Assembly: GCF_000798815.1 (NCBI RefSeq)
Contig: NZ_JTLD01000034.1
Span: forward strand, 1-64,000
DNA from: Alistipes sp. ZOR0009
GTDB lineage: Bacteria > Bacteroidota > Bacteroidia > Bacteroidales > ZOR0009
Length of the DNA: 64,000 nucleotides
Direction of reading: 5' to 3'
Under the pieces are notes generated by a model that saw nothing but the letters and a program-made list of their open reading frames with translations, had not been told where the DNA came from and ran no database searches. The position numbers and the translations under genes are program-made. Below, one piece after another: positions 34,617 through 44,067 of the stretch. Positions within the stretch are counted from its first letter, which is position 1. Every line of letters begins with the position of its first letter.

Positions 34617-36866
34617 CTACAGCTTTACGGCCTTAAAGCTGTCAACCATTAGCATGTTTACCTGGCCGTTCATATTCTCGTTATGCTTCTCGAGCGATAG
34701 CCGTATGGTGTTTACACCCTTCTTTAAGGTCACCCCCAGCTGGTTCGATGGCCTCCAGTCGCTCCATGCATCCTGCTCTACAATAGGGAATACCATTGTG
34801 CCCTGCCTTTTTCCGTTAACCGATAGGGTTCGAAGCGCAGCGCTGTTGCCGCAGCACATTCTGTCGGTGCCATTCGAGTAGCGGATCGAAACAAGGTACT
34901 GGCCATCGGCCTCTACATTTACAGGGAACGATATAGCTGGGTTCACCTTCTTCGACGATTCTACAAAGCCGCTACCATCGTAGCTGGTGTAGGGTAATTC
35001 CGACTTTCGGTTGAAATTTTCGACCTCAACAACGTAGGTTTTATCGGCGGGGAACACCTGTATTGGATTACTTAGGAAAGATTGCATGCCGTTTTTATCA
35101 ACCGCCATTACCTGGTACTCCGAGTAGGCATCTATCGGCTTTATTTCGAAGCTGCTTTGCTTTGTTGTGCCTACTTTTGCTCCATTACGGTATACCACAA
35201 ACTCGCGGGCGGCATCGTTAGCCTCCCACTGTAGCATGCTTCCCTGCAGCTGCAGCTTAGGAGTTGCTGGGGCGTATGCTACCGGCTGTAGGTTCACCTT
35301 CGACGATCCAAAAGGCTTGTTCTTCATCACAATTTCTACATTCTGTACACCTGCAACGTTACCGTCTAGCATCGGATTTTGCGCTACCCCGTTAACCTTA
35401 AACGAGGCCACCTCGTCGCCAAAACCGCTAATGGTAATATTTACGGTAGCCTTGCGGTACTTAAAGTTGGTAAGCGTGTAGCTGCCTGCGTACGCCTGTG
35501 GTATGGATGGGGAGAATACGATACCCTTAGGCTCGAAGTTCATCCCAAATATTATCTTGTAGGTCATGCCAATGTTGGCGCCAACGCTCCACAGCTGGCG
35601 GTCGGAGTTGATGGCGGTTCCATGGCAATTGCCCGTGGAGGCTACAAAGTTCTCCTTGTTGGTAAGATACATCGATGCGGCACGGTAGATGGAGGCCATG
35701 CCGTACTCCAGCGCCTTTTCGTTCTTCACTTTGGCCGCTGCGAGGTTCCAAAAAGCCTGTACAAATGGCCAAACGCTGTTGTTGTGGTAGGGCCCAACCT
35801 CTGGAATCTGCGGATATATGCAGGTGATGCCATATTCGGTAATAGGGGTGCTCTCCACCACGGTGCGGGCTCGATGGCTATCGGCAACATCGTAAATTAC
35901 GGCTAATGCCTCGCCCAAAGCCTCGGCACGTGGCGATAGCGATAGGTAATGCTTTCCGTAAAGATACTGCGCGTAGTATCCCTTATCGTTCATCCATAGC
36001 TTTTGGTTGATGCGGACCTTCACCTTCTCGGCGAGCCTTGCGTACTTGCTGCTTTTTACGCCCATAGCGCCCTCTATCATCCCCAAAATGTTGTAGGTTT
36101 GGTAGTGCACCACCGCGGTTCCCAAATTTTCGGAACGGTAGATATCTACGGGCATCATCCACTGCGGGTAGGTTTGCTCGCGCCAGTCTAGGAACGATGA
36201 TTCGCCAGTTGGAAGGCTATTGGGATAGTATATCGTCTTTAAATCGGCCTCTACGCTGTTTTTTACTATTGGGTAGATGGTTTTTAGCCAGCTTTCGTCG
36301 CCGGTGTACTTGTAAATTTCCCAAGCGGCCAGCACCCAGGTCATTCTATCCGACGAAATGGGCCACGAGCCTCCCGATCCGGTATCTTGGATTATATGCC
36401 CATCCTTTGTTTTGCGCATTAAGCCCTTTTTGGCCACATCCGGATCGGCAATGGCAATGCCTAAAATGGTTGCGTAGCTCAAATCTCTGGTCCAAACGCC
36501 TCCCCAGCTCTTTCCGGTATCAAAATAGCCATCGCTGGTACGGAGTAAATCCAGCTCGTTAAGCGTCATATTGTAGAGGGCATCAACCATCGGAACCGAT
36601 GACCGCAAAATAGGATACGCCTTGTTCTTTAATACGATGCTGCGCTTGTAGGCCTCAACGGTGCTGCTATATAACGGCTCGTCGTTGCCCTTAAAGGTGG
36701 AAAAGAGGGTGTCGCCTTTAATAAAGGCCCGCTCATTTTTCCATGTTACCAAATCGGGGAATATCGAAAAGTTGGTAGATGTAAAAATTGCCTTCTGCGA
36801 AGGTTGTCCCGAAGCCGCCAACCCCGCTAACACCAGGGCGGCAGCTGCTATTTTTTTCTTTTTCAT
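34617..36866 (-). CDS. Exported six-hairpin glycoside hydrolase with carbohydrate-binding C-terminus
   Basis: A 749-residue enzyme starting at ATG 36866 (MKKKKIAAAALVLAGLAASG, a signal peptide); the frame is open upstream, but that part is not a plausible N-terminus. Residues about 90-470 form an (alpha/alpha)6 barrel, with SWGGVWTRDLSYATILGIA, GGSWPISSDRMTWVLAAWEI, SSFLDWREQ and GPYHNNSVWPFVQAFWNL, the pattern of glycogen-debranching/GH63/GH37-like glycosidases. A fibronectin-like segment and a C-terminal galactose-binding-type module (about 600-745, YVVEVENFNR...) follow. The exact family and substrate cannot be assigned. It sits alone, with a terminator and a TAAATTTG box upstream (36951-36958). 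Confidence 0.82.
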   Translation of the reverse strand: MKKKKIAAAALVLAGLAASGQPSQKAIFTSTNFSIFPDLVTWKNERAFIKGDTLFSTFKGNDEPLYSSTVEAYKRSIVLKNKAYPILRSSVPMVDALYNMTLNELDLLRTSDGYFDTGKSWGGVWTRDLSYATILGIAIADPDVAKKGLMRKTKDGHIIQDTGSGGSWPISSDRMTWVLAAWEIYKYTGDESWLKTIYPIVKNSVEADLKTIYYPNSLPTGESSFLDWREQTYPQWMMPVDIYRSENLGTAVVHYQTYNILGMIEGAMGVKSSKYARLAEKVKVRINQKLWMNDKGYYAQYLYGKHYLSLSPRAEALGEALAVIYDVADSHRARTVVESTPITEYGITCIYPQIPEVGPYHNNSVWPFVQAFWNLAAAKVKNEKALEYGMASIYRAASMYLTNKENFVASTGNCHGTAINSDRQLWSVGANIGMTYKIIFGMNFEPKGIVFSPSIPQAYAGSYTLTNFKYRKATVNITISGFGDEVASFKVNGVAQNPMLDGNVAGVQNVEIVMKNKPFGSSKVNLQPVAYAPATPKLQLQGSMLQWEANDAAREFVVYRNGAKVGTTKQSSFEIKPIDAYSEYQVMAVDKNGMQSFLSNPIQVFPADKTYVVEVENFNRKSELPYTSYDGSGFVESSKKVNPAISFPVNVEADGQYLVSIRYSNGTDRMCCGNSAALRTLSVNGKRQGTMVFPIVEQDAWSDWRPSNQLGVTLKKGVNTIRLSLEKHNENMNGQVNMLMVDSFKAVKL

Positions 36867-37066
36867 TAGGCAAATAGGTATTTTATTGATATCGCTTGCC
36901 GCATAAATGCTCCATATGGCAGCAAGCTCGTCCAAACATTGCTTTATCTACAAATTTAGCACATCGGTTGCGGTTACTATCCCAACCAAAACGGCTATAT
37001 CTTTTTCCTGTGACGAATGAGGCCAAAAGCACTACATACGCCCGTCTACTTTATGCATAAAGGAGG

Positions 37067-37501
37067 CTAATCCCAAACAAAGCGCCACTCCCCATTGGGT
37101 TGCCTGCGCCACACGGTATGAAATACCCCCTCCGACTCTATCCTCTTACCTGTAGAGTCGGTTGCACTAAATTTGTACTTGCCATAGGTGTAGCCCAATG
37201 TCCCATCGTTGGATGCATCGGCAAAATCGGGCTTCCAAAATAGGGTAACGTTGATAGCCGTGCTCTTCTTCATGTATCCGATCATGGCATCGCGCCCAAC
37301 GAGCAGCACATCGTTGCGGTTTAACACCGCATCTGGAGCCGCAAAATGGGCAAATGCGGCCCTTACTCCGCTATCTAGCGCCATTTTCTGAAATGCAGCT
37401 TCGGCTGCCACTATCTCCGATATCGCCTTCTTTCTCACATCTTGCCCAAAACCAGCAACCGTTAGGCAAAAAAGCATTACTAGCAGAAATAATCTCCTCA
37501 T
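37067..37501 (-). CDS. Exported DUF4440/SnoaL-like protein
   Basis: A 144-residue secreted protein. The signal peptide (MRRLFLLVMLFCLTVAGFG) is followed by a cone-shaped NTF2/SnoaL-like domain: ISEIVAAEAAFQKMALDSGVRAAFAHFAAPDAVLNRN, GRDAMIGYMKK, DGTLGYTYGKYKF and a final FHTVWRRQPNGEWRFVWD. These are the marks of DUF4440. Proteins of this fold are often ligand binders or small-molecule isomerases; the function here is unknown. It is a single gene ahead of the glycosidase gene on the same strand. Confidence 0.85.
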   Translation of the reverse strand: MRRLFLLVMLFCLTVAGFGQDVRKKAISEIVAAEAAFQKMALDSGVRAAFAHFAAPDAVLNRNDVLLVGRDAMIGYMKKSTAINVTLFWKPDFADASNDGTLGYTYGKYKFSATDSTGKRIESEGVFHTVWRRQPNGEWRFVWD

Positions 37502-37556
37502 ACCGATAGTTTTGTTGACCTAAATTTAGGGAAAGTTGCCAATGCTGTCAATAAAA

Positions 37557-37582
37557 AAAAAGAGCGCCGTAGCGCTCTTTTT
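37557..37582. terminator. Terminator, nitroreductase gene
   Basis: AAAAAGAGCGC (37557-37567) and GCGCTCTTTTT (37572-37582) form an 11-bp stem with a CGTA loop. It is followed by A/T runs on both strands and lies just after the nitroreductase gene. Confidence 0.88.
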
Positions 37583-37591
37583 CAAATATTC

Positions 37592-38338
37592 TTACATTTC
37601 GTTATTCATGAATCCTTGCCTCTTTAAAACCTCTAACAGCAGGTTCGATATGGCTACAAAATCCTTTTTGGTGTATCGGTTTTCGGTAAATACCTGCGCT
37701 AAAGTCTCCTTACCATTCTCTTCGAGCAGCTTTTTTGTCAAAGGCTGGCTATCGCGCTCCTCGTAAATCCTATCGATATCGGCAGGGGTGAAATCTTTAT
37801 AGGTTTCCCAATGTACTACCGCATCTAAAGGCAGACGATCTGTTAATCCAGGCGCGTCGGCTGCATATCCCAAGGCAATGGTAGTTACAGGAACAACACC
37901 TTGTGGTAATTTTAGCAAATCGATAATCTTATCGGCAGTATAGGTGGTTGTTCCAAGGTAACAGATGCCTAAACCAAGATGCTCGGCCTCTAAAGCAACA
38001 TTCTGCGAAGCCAAAAGAGCGTCAATGGCCCCCACAACAAACGAATGGAAGTTGTCGTACCCAGGAGTGGCCTTCCGCTGCTCGCACCATTTGCTGAAAC
38101 GGTTAAAGTCGGCACAAAAAGTCATCAAAACTGGCGCCTTAGTAGCAGGCTGGTTAAAGTGACATCCATTAAGAGCCGTACGAACCTCGCTATCGGTGGT
38201 AACAACAATGCTATAAACCTGCATATTTCCAGTCGTAGAGGCTCGAACACCCGCTTCTAGAATACGGTTTAGCGTTTCCTTCTCCACTTTTCTATCCGAA
38301 AAGTTTCTTATCGAACGGTGATTAAATATAGCGTCCAT
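37592..38338 (-). CDS. Nitroreductase family protein
   Basis: A 248-residue FMN-dependent oxidoreductase of the NfsA/FRP type. It begins with FNHRSIRNFSDRKVEKETLNRILEAGVRASTTGNMQVYSIVV, in which the R-S-I-R and Ser/Thr-Gly-Asn segments bind FMN phosphate. AEHLGLGICYLGTTTY (glycine-rich) and VPVTTIALGYAADAP follow, and the C-terminal arm that wraps the dimer partner is present. It uses NAD(P)H to reduce nitro groups, quinones or flavin substrates. The natural substrate is unknown. It lies 17 bases downstream of the glycosyltransferase gene on the same strand. Confidence 0.92.
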   Translation of the reverse strand: MDAIFNHRSIRNFSDRKVEKETLNRILEAGVRASTTGNMQVYSIVVTTDSEVRTALNGCHFNQPATKAPVLMTFCADFNRFSKWCEQRKATPGYDNFHSFVVGAIDALLASQNVALEAEHLGLGICYLGTTTYTADKIIDLLKLPQGVVPVTTIALGYAADAPGLTDRLPLDAVVHWETYKDFTPADIDRIYEERDSQPLTKKLLEENGKETLAQVFTENRYTKKDFVAISNLLLEVLKRQGFMNNEM

Positions 38339-38355
38339 TATCTTATATCTTTTAG

Positions 38356-39498
38356 TTACGAAAGGTCATAAACTCTAAGTATCTCGTCGGCCATCTTGCT
38401 CCACGAGTATTTTCCCTTCTCCTGCTCCGCGTTGGCCATCATCGCAGCCTCGCGGTTGTTGTCGTAAAAGTCGACAATGGCATCGGCTATTGCAGGAATG
38501 CAAGGTTCCACCACATAACCCACCTTGCCATCAGGAATTATCTCCGAGAGCCCTCCAACATTGGTAACCAGCATTGGCTTATTAAAATGGTAGCCTATTT
38601 GGGTAACTCCACTTTGGGTGGCATGCTTATAGGGCTGCACCACCATATCAACGGCACAAAAATAACGGGCAACCTCGGGGTCTGGAATAAACTGGGGATA
38701 AAACTGAATCCTATCTCCCAACCCTAATCGTTCTATTTGGTCGTAGTAAGGCTTTGCGTCAGCATAAAATTCGCCTGCTACCAGCAATTTCACCTTCTTG
38801 TTTCGAATTCGAGTGTCGGCAAACGCTTCAAGCAGCCAATCTAACCCCTTATAATCCCTAATTAATCCAAAGAAAAGCAGGTAGCTCGTATCCTTATCAA
38901 GGTTGAGCAGCGTTTTTGCCTCCTCCTTAGGTATTGAAGCACCAAAGTTGTCGAACAAAGGATGGTGGCAAAACCCAACAGGATGGTTGTAGGTAAACGT
39001 CTTCAAATCTTCGCCTACGCTCTTCGACATTACCACAAAACCATTGGTAGAGTGCACCCAAAACTCCGACAGGAATCGATCGCCAATGCGTTTTTCGTGA
39101 GGAATTACGTTGTCGGCCACACAAATTACCTTTGTATGCCCATTTCCACGCGCAATGCGGGCAATGGTTCCAAAGCAGGGAGCCATAAACGGCAGCCAGT
39201 AGCGAATCAGCAGCACATCGGGACGACGCTGACGTATCTTTCTCCCCACGTTTATCCATGTTATGGGATTAATGGAGTTAACAGCAACCTCCACATCGAG
39301 CTCTTCGGGCTTAGGTTCTGTTGTATACTGCGTTTTTCCAGGAAAAAGGAACGAAGGATACTGAAGGCTAAACGTATATATCTTAACGCTGTGCCCCATT
39401 CGCATAAACTCCTGCGCAAGGCGGTCGTTATTAGCAGCAATCCCACCTCGAAAGGGATGGGCAGGTCCTACAATAACAATATCTAGTGGTTTCGACAT
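38356..39498 (-). CDS. Glycosyltransferase family 4
   Basis: A 380-residue GT-B transferase. The N-terminal domain has VIVGPAHPFRGGIAANNDRLAQEFMRMGH, the acceptor side. The C-terminal domain has LLFFGLIRDYKGLDWLLEAFAD, KLLVAGEFYAD and the E-x7-E region EVARYFCAVDMVVQPYKHATQSGVTQIGYHFNKPMLVTNVGGLSE, typical of GT4 enzymes that use nucleotide sugars. It is likely to act in lipopolysaccharide or capsule assembly, but the linkage made is unknown. It shares the strand with the nitroreductase (17-base gap) and with miaA upstream. Confidence 0.9.
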   Translation of the reverse strand: MSKPLDIVIVGPAHPFRGGIAANNDRLAQEFMRMGHSVKIYTFSLQYPSFLFPGKTQYTTEPKPEELDVEVAVNSINPITWINVGRKIRQRRPDVLLIRYWLPFMAPCFGTIARIARGNGHTKVICVADNVIPHEKRIGDRFLSEFWVHSTNGFVVMSKSVGEDLKTFTYNHPVGFCHHPLFDNFGASIPKEEAKTLLNLDKDTSYLLFFGLIRDYKGLDWLLEAFADTRIRNKKVKLLVAGEFYADAKPYYDQIERLGLGDRIQFYPQFIPDPEVARYFCAVDMVVQPYKHATQSGVTQIGYHFNKPMLVTNVGGLSEIIPDGKVGYVVEPCIPAIADAIVDFYDNNREAAMMANAEQEKGKYSWSKMADEILRVYDLS

Positions 39499-39558
39499 AA
39501 GTTCGAAGATTTTTGGCTAAAGTCCTAAAAATTATTGGAAAAATGAAACGAAACAAGG

Positions 39559-40467
39559 CTAAGCATTTTCCTTCTGCATCACATGGGCTACAATTCCATC
39601 AAAATTATCTGGCGAAAACCAGGCAATATCATCATAACGGTTAAACCAAGTAATCTGACGTTTGGCATATCTACGAGAGTTGCGCTTAATTAGCTCAACA
39701 GCCTCCTCCAAAGTTATTTTGCCATCAAAGTAATCGAATAGTTCCCTGTATCCCACCGTCTGCAACGCGTTTAAATGACGGTTTGGATAGAGCTTTTTAG
39801 CCTCATCGAGCAGCCCTTGCTCCATCATCAGGTCAACTCTCAAATTAATACGCGCATAAAGTTCTTCACGATCGCGCTGTAAGCCCACTTTTATAATCTT
39901 AAAGTTGCGCGTTTTCTCAAAATTTTTCCTTAAAGACGAATACGGAATCCCCGAAATGATGCACACCTCTAATGCTCTGATAACCCGTTGCGGATTATTT
40001 ATGTCTACAGTATTATAGGACTCTTCATCGAGCCTTTTAAGCCAATCTGAAAGAGAAGTGAGCCCCTCATTTTTTAGACGAAGCTTAAGCATCTCCCTTG
40101 TTTCGGGATTAGTTGCAGGAATGGCGTCTATTCCCAAACAAACAGCATCGATATAAAGACCGGAACCTCCTGTAAGTACAACAAAATGGCGCTTTTCGAA
40201 GAGCTTATCAATGGTATTAATTGCATCGACCTCATACATACCTGCTGTATAAGGTTCAAATATAGACCTAGATTCTATAAAATAGTGAGGAACAGCAGCC
40301 AGCTGTTGCTTATCGGGCACCGCTGTTCCTATGTTCATTTCACGATATATCTGCCTAGAGTCTGAAGAGACAATAGGGGCTTCAAGTGCCTTCGCGATGG
40401 AGATACTTAAGTCTGTTTTCCCTACGGCTGTTGGACCAACTAGTACAACTAGAGTACCTTTACTCAT
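39559..40467 (-). CDS. miaA: tRNA dimethylallyltransferase
   Basis: A 302-residue enzyme that transfers a dimethylallyl group to adenosine-37 of tRNAs reading UNN codons. The P-loop is GPTAVGKT (11-18), followed by VSSDSRQIYREMNIGTAVP, the DSxQxY motif, then HYFIESRSIFEPYTAGMYEVDA, LTGGSGLYIDAVC and the C-terminal QTVGYRELFDYFDG and RYAKRQITWFNR motifs. All catalytic segments of MiaA are present and length is usual. It lies 5 bases after the PRiA4-type gene, so the two are probably co-transcribed. Confidence 0.96.
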   Translation of the reverse strand: MSKGTLVVLVGPTAVGKTDLSISIAKALEAPIVSSDSRQIYREMNIGTAVPDKQQLAAVPHYFIESRSIFEPYTAGMYEVDAINTIDKLFEKRHFVVLTGGSGLYIDAVCLGIDAIPATNPETREMLKLRLKNEGLTSLSDWLKRLDEESYNTVDINNPQRVIRALEVCIISGIPYSSLRKNFEKTRNFKIIKVGLQRDREELYARINLRVDLMMEQGLLDEAKKLYPNRHLNALQTVGYRELFDYFDGKITLEEAVELIKRNSRRYAKRQITWFNRYDDIAWFSPDNFDGIVAHVMQKENA

Positions 40468-40472
40468 TTGTA

Positions 40473-40991
40473 CTAGTATTCGTCGTCATAACGGGTATCA
40501 TACTCCTCGTACGACTCAAAATCGTTGAAATCATCCATCACGTCATCATAAACAGACCCGCTGCTTTTTGGAATCTCAATCTGAAAAGGAGCGTCTCCAA
40601 TAGAAAAGGTAACCGCTGGGGATTCCATCCCCTCCTCTGCATTTTTACGATCAAGAACTTCCATAAAAAGCCCCCTGTCGTTGAATATATCGAAGACGTA
40701 GAGCAATCTCTGATTCTTCTCCTCTATAATAGAGTTAAGGGTAACAGCATCCATCGCAACAGGAGCCTCGTGATTGCTGTCGTTTTCATCGCCCATATCA
40801 AATAGCGTAAACTCACGCAACTTATTCCAATCGTGGTCTACCGTAAAAAACGAAGCCATTTGAGCAGGGTCGTAGTTCAAATCCTCCCGAATAAGTTGAT
40901 GAAGGTCGAAAAGGGTACTTTCGCTTGAAATCTCATAGTCGCGAGCGAAATCTTCAACCTCCCCCGACAAAGCCCTGAATTTAAATATCAT
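40473..40991 (-). CDS. PRiA4-ORF3-like (IS1096 passenger-like) protein
   Basis: A 172-residue acidic protein, starting at ATG 40991 (MIFKFRALSG); an in-frame ATG 18 bases upstream is possible. The N-terminal half (STLFDLHQLIREDLNYDPAQMASFFTVDHDWNKLREFTLFDMG) matches the pRiA4b ORF3-like fold that is common in Bacteroidota as a chromosomal gene of unknown function. The Asp/Glu-rich C-terminal tail (DDVMDDFNDFESYEEYDTRYDDEY) is unusual. The PRiA4 fold occurs in proteins beside transposons, but no transposase is present here. A TAATTTTG box (minus, 41020-41027) is a possible -7 element. Confidence 0.8.
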   Translation of the reverse strand: MIFKFRALSGEVEDFARDYEISSESTLFDLHQLIREDLNYDPAQMASFFTVDHDWNKLREFTLFDMGDENDSNHEAPVAMDAVTLNSIIEEKNQRLLYVFDIFNDRGLFMEVLDRKNAEEGMESPAVTFSIGDAPFQIEIPKSSGSVYDDVMDDFNDFESYEEYDTRYDDEY

Positions 40992-41126
40992 AAAACTTCT
41001 ATTATACATTTTTCAATGACAAAATTATAAAATAATGCAGGAAGAAAACCACACCTATAGAGCTTTGTTTTATTAATCATTTTCGTACATTTATAAAGAT
41101 ATACTAACTGCATTAACTATACGCTT

Positions 41127-42377
41127 ATGCTTGCAGGTGCTTTTTTCAAAGAAAACATTAGAATTTCTTGGTTATCAATAAAGTCCAACCCTCTAAGAAC
41201 GATACTAACCATCCTCATTATTGCTATTGGAATAATGGCTTTGGTTGGAATATCAACGGCTATCAGCTCTATTAAAGGCTCAATTAGCAACACCTTTTCG
41301 ATGATGGGAGCGAACTCGTTTACCATTCAAAGCAGGGATTTTCAAATCAGAATGGGAGGTAACACCCGTGGAAGGATCAGAAACAACCCTATAATATCCT
41401 ACAACGATGCGCTGAAGTTTAAGGATCTCTTCAAGATTCCTGCAACAACAAGCATATATATGCGATTAGGTGGTGCCAAAATTGTCAAAGGGAACGGAAC
41501 GGAAACAAATCCTAACAACTCCATTGTTGCAGCAGACGAGAACTTTGTCCGGAACTCTGGGTATGAAATAGAAAAAGGCCGAGATATTGTGAAGTCGGAA
41601 ATAGAAAATCTCAACCACGTAGCAATAATAGGTTTGGACATTGCAAAAAAACTGTACCCACAAAAAAAAGACCCTACAGGAGAATTTATCGTCACGGAAG
41701 GAGGCAAATATAGAATTATCGGGATACTAAAGTCCAAAGGTGGTATGATGGGTGGTGGAACCGACCGCATGGTTATTCTACCTGTTTCTATAGGCAAAAC
41801 GCTTCGCGATAAGAGCAAAACGACCTTCTCCATACTAGTAACTCCAACCAATCCGATGCACTCCAAAGAAGCACCTACTGAAGCAGAAGGAGTTTTCAGA
41901 ACCATTAGAAAATTAAAAGCAACGGATGCATCCGATTTTGAGATTATAAAAAGCGACGCTATCGTAAAAGTTATGATAGACAATCTTTCGATTGTAAGCT
42001 ACGTTGCAACAGCCATCGGCTTTATAACACTTTTGGGTGCTGCCGTTGGGCTAATGAATATTATGCTAGTTGCTGTAGCCGAAAAAACGCAAGAAGTTGG
42101 GATTAGAAAGGCAATAGGAGCCAAATCTCGTAATATAAAGCAGCAGTTTCTTTTCGAATCAATTATGATTTGCCAGTTAGGAGGTGCTTTAGGCATCATA
42201 CTGGGAATTTTAGGTGGGCTTCTTATTTCTATGGGGATAAATACACCATTTATAATTCCATGGTCATGGATAGGTGTAGCGGTGCTACTTAGCTTCTTGG
42301 TGGGAATTGCATCTGGCTACTTCCCTGCAGTAAAGGCAGCACGTCTCGATCCGATTGAATCTTTAAGGTACGAATAA
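41127..42377 (+). CDS. FtsX/MacB-type ABC permease, single-unit form
   Basis: A 416-residue permease. There is one N-terminal helix (residues about 24-45), a MacB-PCD periplasmic domain (about 50-270) and three C-terminal helices (about 290-315, 340-365 and 380-400). The cytoplasmic coupling motif reads EKTQEVGIRKAIGAKSRNI, and PIESLRYE ends the protein. No ATPase gene lies beside it, so it must be powered by an ATPase encoded elsewhere. Probable lipoprotein or peptide exporter. A terminator at 42393-42414 follows. Confidence 0.88.
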   Translation: MLAGAFFKENIRISWLSIKSNPLRTILTILIIAIGIMALVGISTAISSIKGSISNTFSMMGANSFTIQSRDFQIRMGGNTRGRIRNNPIISYNDALKFKDLFKIPATTSIYMRLGGAKIVKGNGTETNPNNSIVAADENFVRNSGYEIEKGRDIVKSEIENLNHVAIIGLDIAKKLYPQKKDPTGEFIVTEGGKYRIIGILKSKGGMMGGGTDRMVILPVSIGKTLRDKSKTTFSILVTPTNPMHSKEAPTEAEGVFRTIRKLKATDASDFEIIKSDAIVKVMIDNLSIVSYVATAIGFITLLGAAVGLMNIMLVAVAEKTQEVGIRKAIGAKSRNIKQQFLFESIMICQLGGALGIILGILGGLLISMGINTPFIIPWSWIGVAVLLSFLVGIASGYFPAVKAARLDPIESLRYE

Positions 42378-42392
42378 CCGATTAAAATAAAA

Positions 42393-42414
42393 AAGGCCGA
42401 CAAATGTCGGCCTT
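42393..42414. terminator. Bidirectional terminator
   Basis: AAGGCCGAC (42393-42401) and GTCGGCCTT (42406-42414) form a 9-bp stem with a 4-base loop, between the convergent ABC permease gene and gap. Confidence 0.85.
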
Positions 42415-42433
42415 AAACGTATAATAGCGTAGA

Positions 42434-43441
<1,008 letters not shown>

Positions 43442-43481
43442 TTAATTGTTATAAAAGAAATAAATTGCTGTTTTCGATACA

Positions 43482-43511
43482 CAAAAATAGAAAAATTGAG
43501 GGATACATCAA
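43482..43511 (-). promoter_or_regulatory. gap promoter
   Basis: On the minus strand TTG (43511-43509) and TATTTTTG (43489-43482) are separated by exactly 19 bases, a good match to TTTG-N19-TAnnTTTG. Transcription would start near 43476, giving a leader of about 38 bases. Confidence 0.75.
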
Positions 43512-43672
43512 TTTTCCGATTGCTGCGCAATTTTAGCAAAAAAAAGAGACATTAGCAAATGTAATTCGCTAACAACCAAACTTTTGATTTACATAAAATA
43601 GCACAAAAAACGTTATAAAACAACGATTAGACGACCGTCTATGTTTTGTTTAAATTACGTTAAGCCTAAATT

Positions 43673-43786
43673 TTACTTATTAGTATGCTTCTGTGGGTAG
43701 GCAGGACAATCTTTTGTTGTTGTACAAGACGAGATAATCCCTACAAGTAAAGTCAACACCAGCATCAACAAGACTAATTTTCTCAT
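43673..43786 (-). CDS. Tiny lipoprotein, 37 residues, CPAY type (A)
   Basis: A 37-codon ORF starting ATG 43786 and ending TAA 43673-43675. The protein opens MRKLVLLMLVLTLLVGIISSC, a signal peptide ending in a lipobox (IISSC, Cys21), and continues TTTKDCPAYPQKHTNK. The mature part is only 17 residues and holds the C-P-A-Y motif. A second related gene lies 86 bases upstream. Function unknown; the length and lipobox suggest a small surface or periplasmic lipoprotein. Confidence 0.72.
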   Translation of the reverse strand: MRKLVLLMLVLTLLVGIISSCTTTKDCPAYPQKHTNK

Positions 43787-43872
43787 TACAATCGTTTTAT
43801 AAAAGTTTATCAAAAAACAATAATCCCAGATAATCAAATTCCCAAGTATCCCTCTAATTCTCCAACAGCTTA

Positions 43873-43989
43873 CTATTTAACCACTGCAGCCGATGCATAC
43901 GCGGGGCATGGAACTGCTTCACGGCAAGAAGTTGTAAGCACAATAATCGACAACAAAATAAAAACCAACGAAATACAACTCTTTCTCAT
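43873..43989 (-). CDS. Tiny lipoprotein, 38 residues, CPAY type (B)
   Basis: A 38-codon ORF starting ATG 43989 and ending TAG 43873-43875. It opens MRKSCISLVFILLSIIVLTTSC, with a lipobox (TTSC, Cys22), and ends REAVPCPAYASAAVVK. It shares with gene A the MRK start, the lipoprotein signal and the C-P-A-Y motif, so the two look like diverged tandem copies. No function is known. It was found by reading the gap and is below usual length cut-offs. Confidence 0.72.
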   Translation of the reverse strand: MRKSCISLVFILLSIIVLTTSCREAVPCPAYASAAVVK

Positions 43990-44042
43990 CCTAAACTTAA
44001 TTTAAATAATAACGGCTCAAAACCATCGGCAAACTATGAAAA

Positions 44043-44067
44043 AAAAGGCATTCTAGGAATGCCTTTT
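44043..44067 (-). terminator. Rho-independent terminator of the glycosyltransferase gene
   Basis: AAAAGGCATTC (44043-44053) and GAATGCCTTTT (44057-44067) form an 11-bp stem, followed on the minus strand by T runs. It overlaps the last two bases of the gene. Confidence 0.88.

Noticed and set aside
40473-40991. IS1096-type insertion sequence
   Set aside because: The protein resembles the IS1096 passenger-like PRiA4 family, but no transposase, inverted repeats or target duplications are present.
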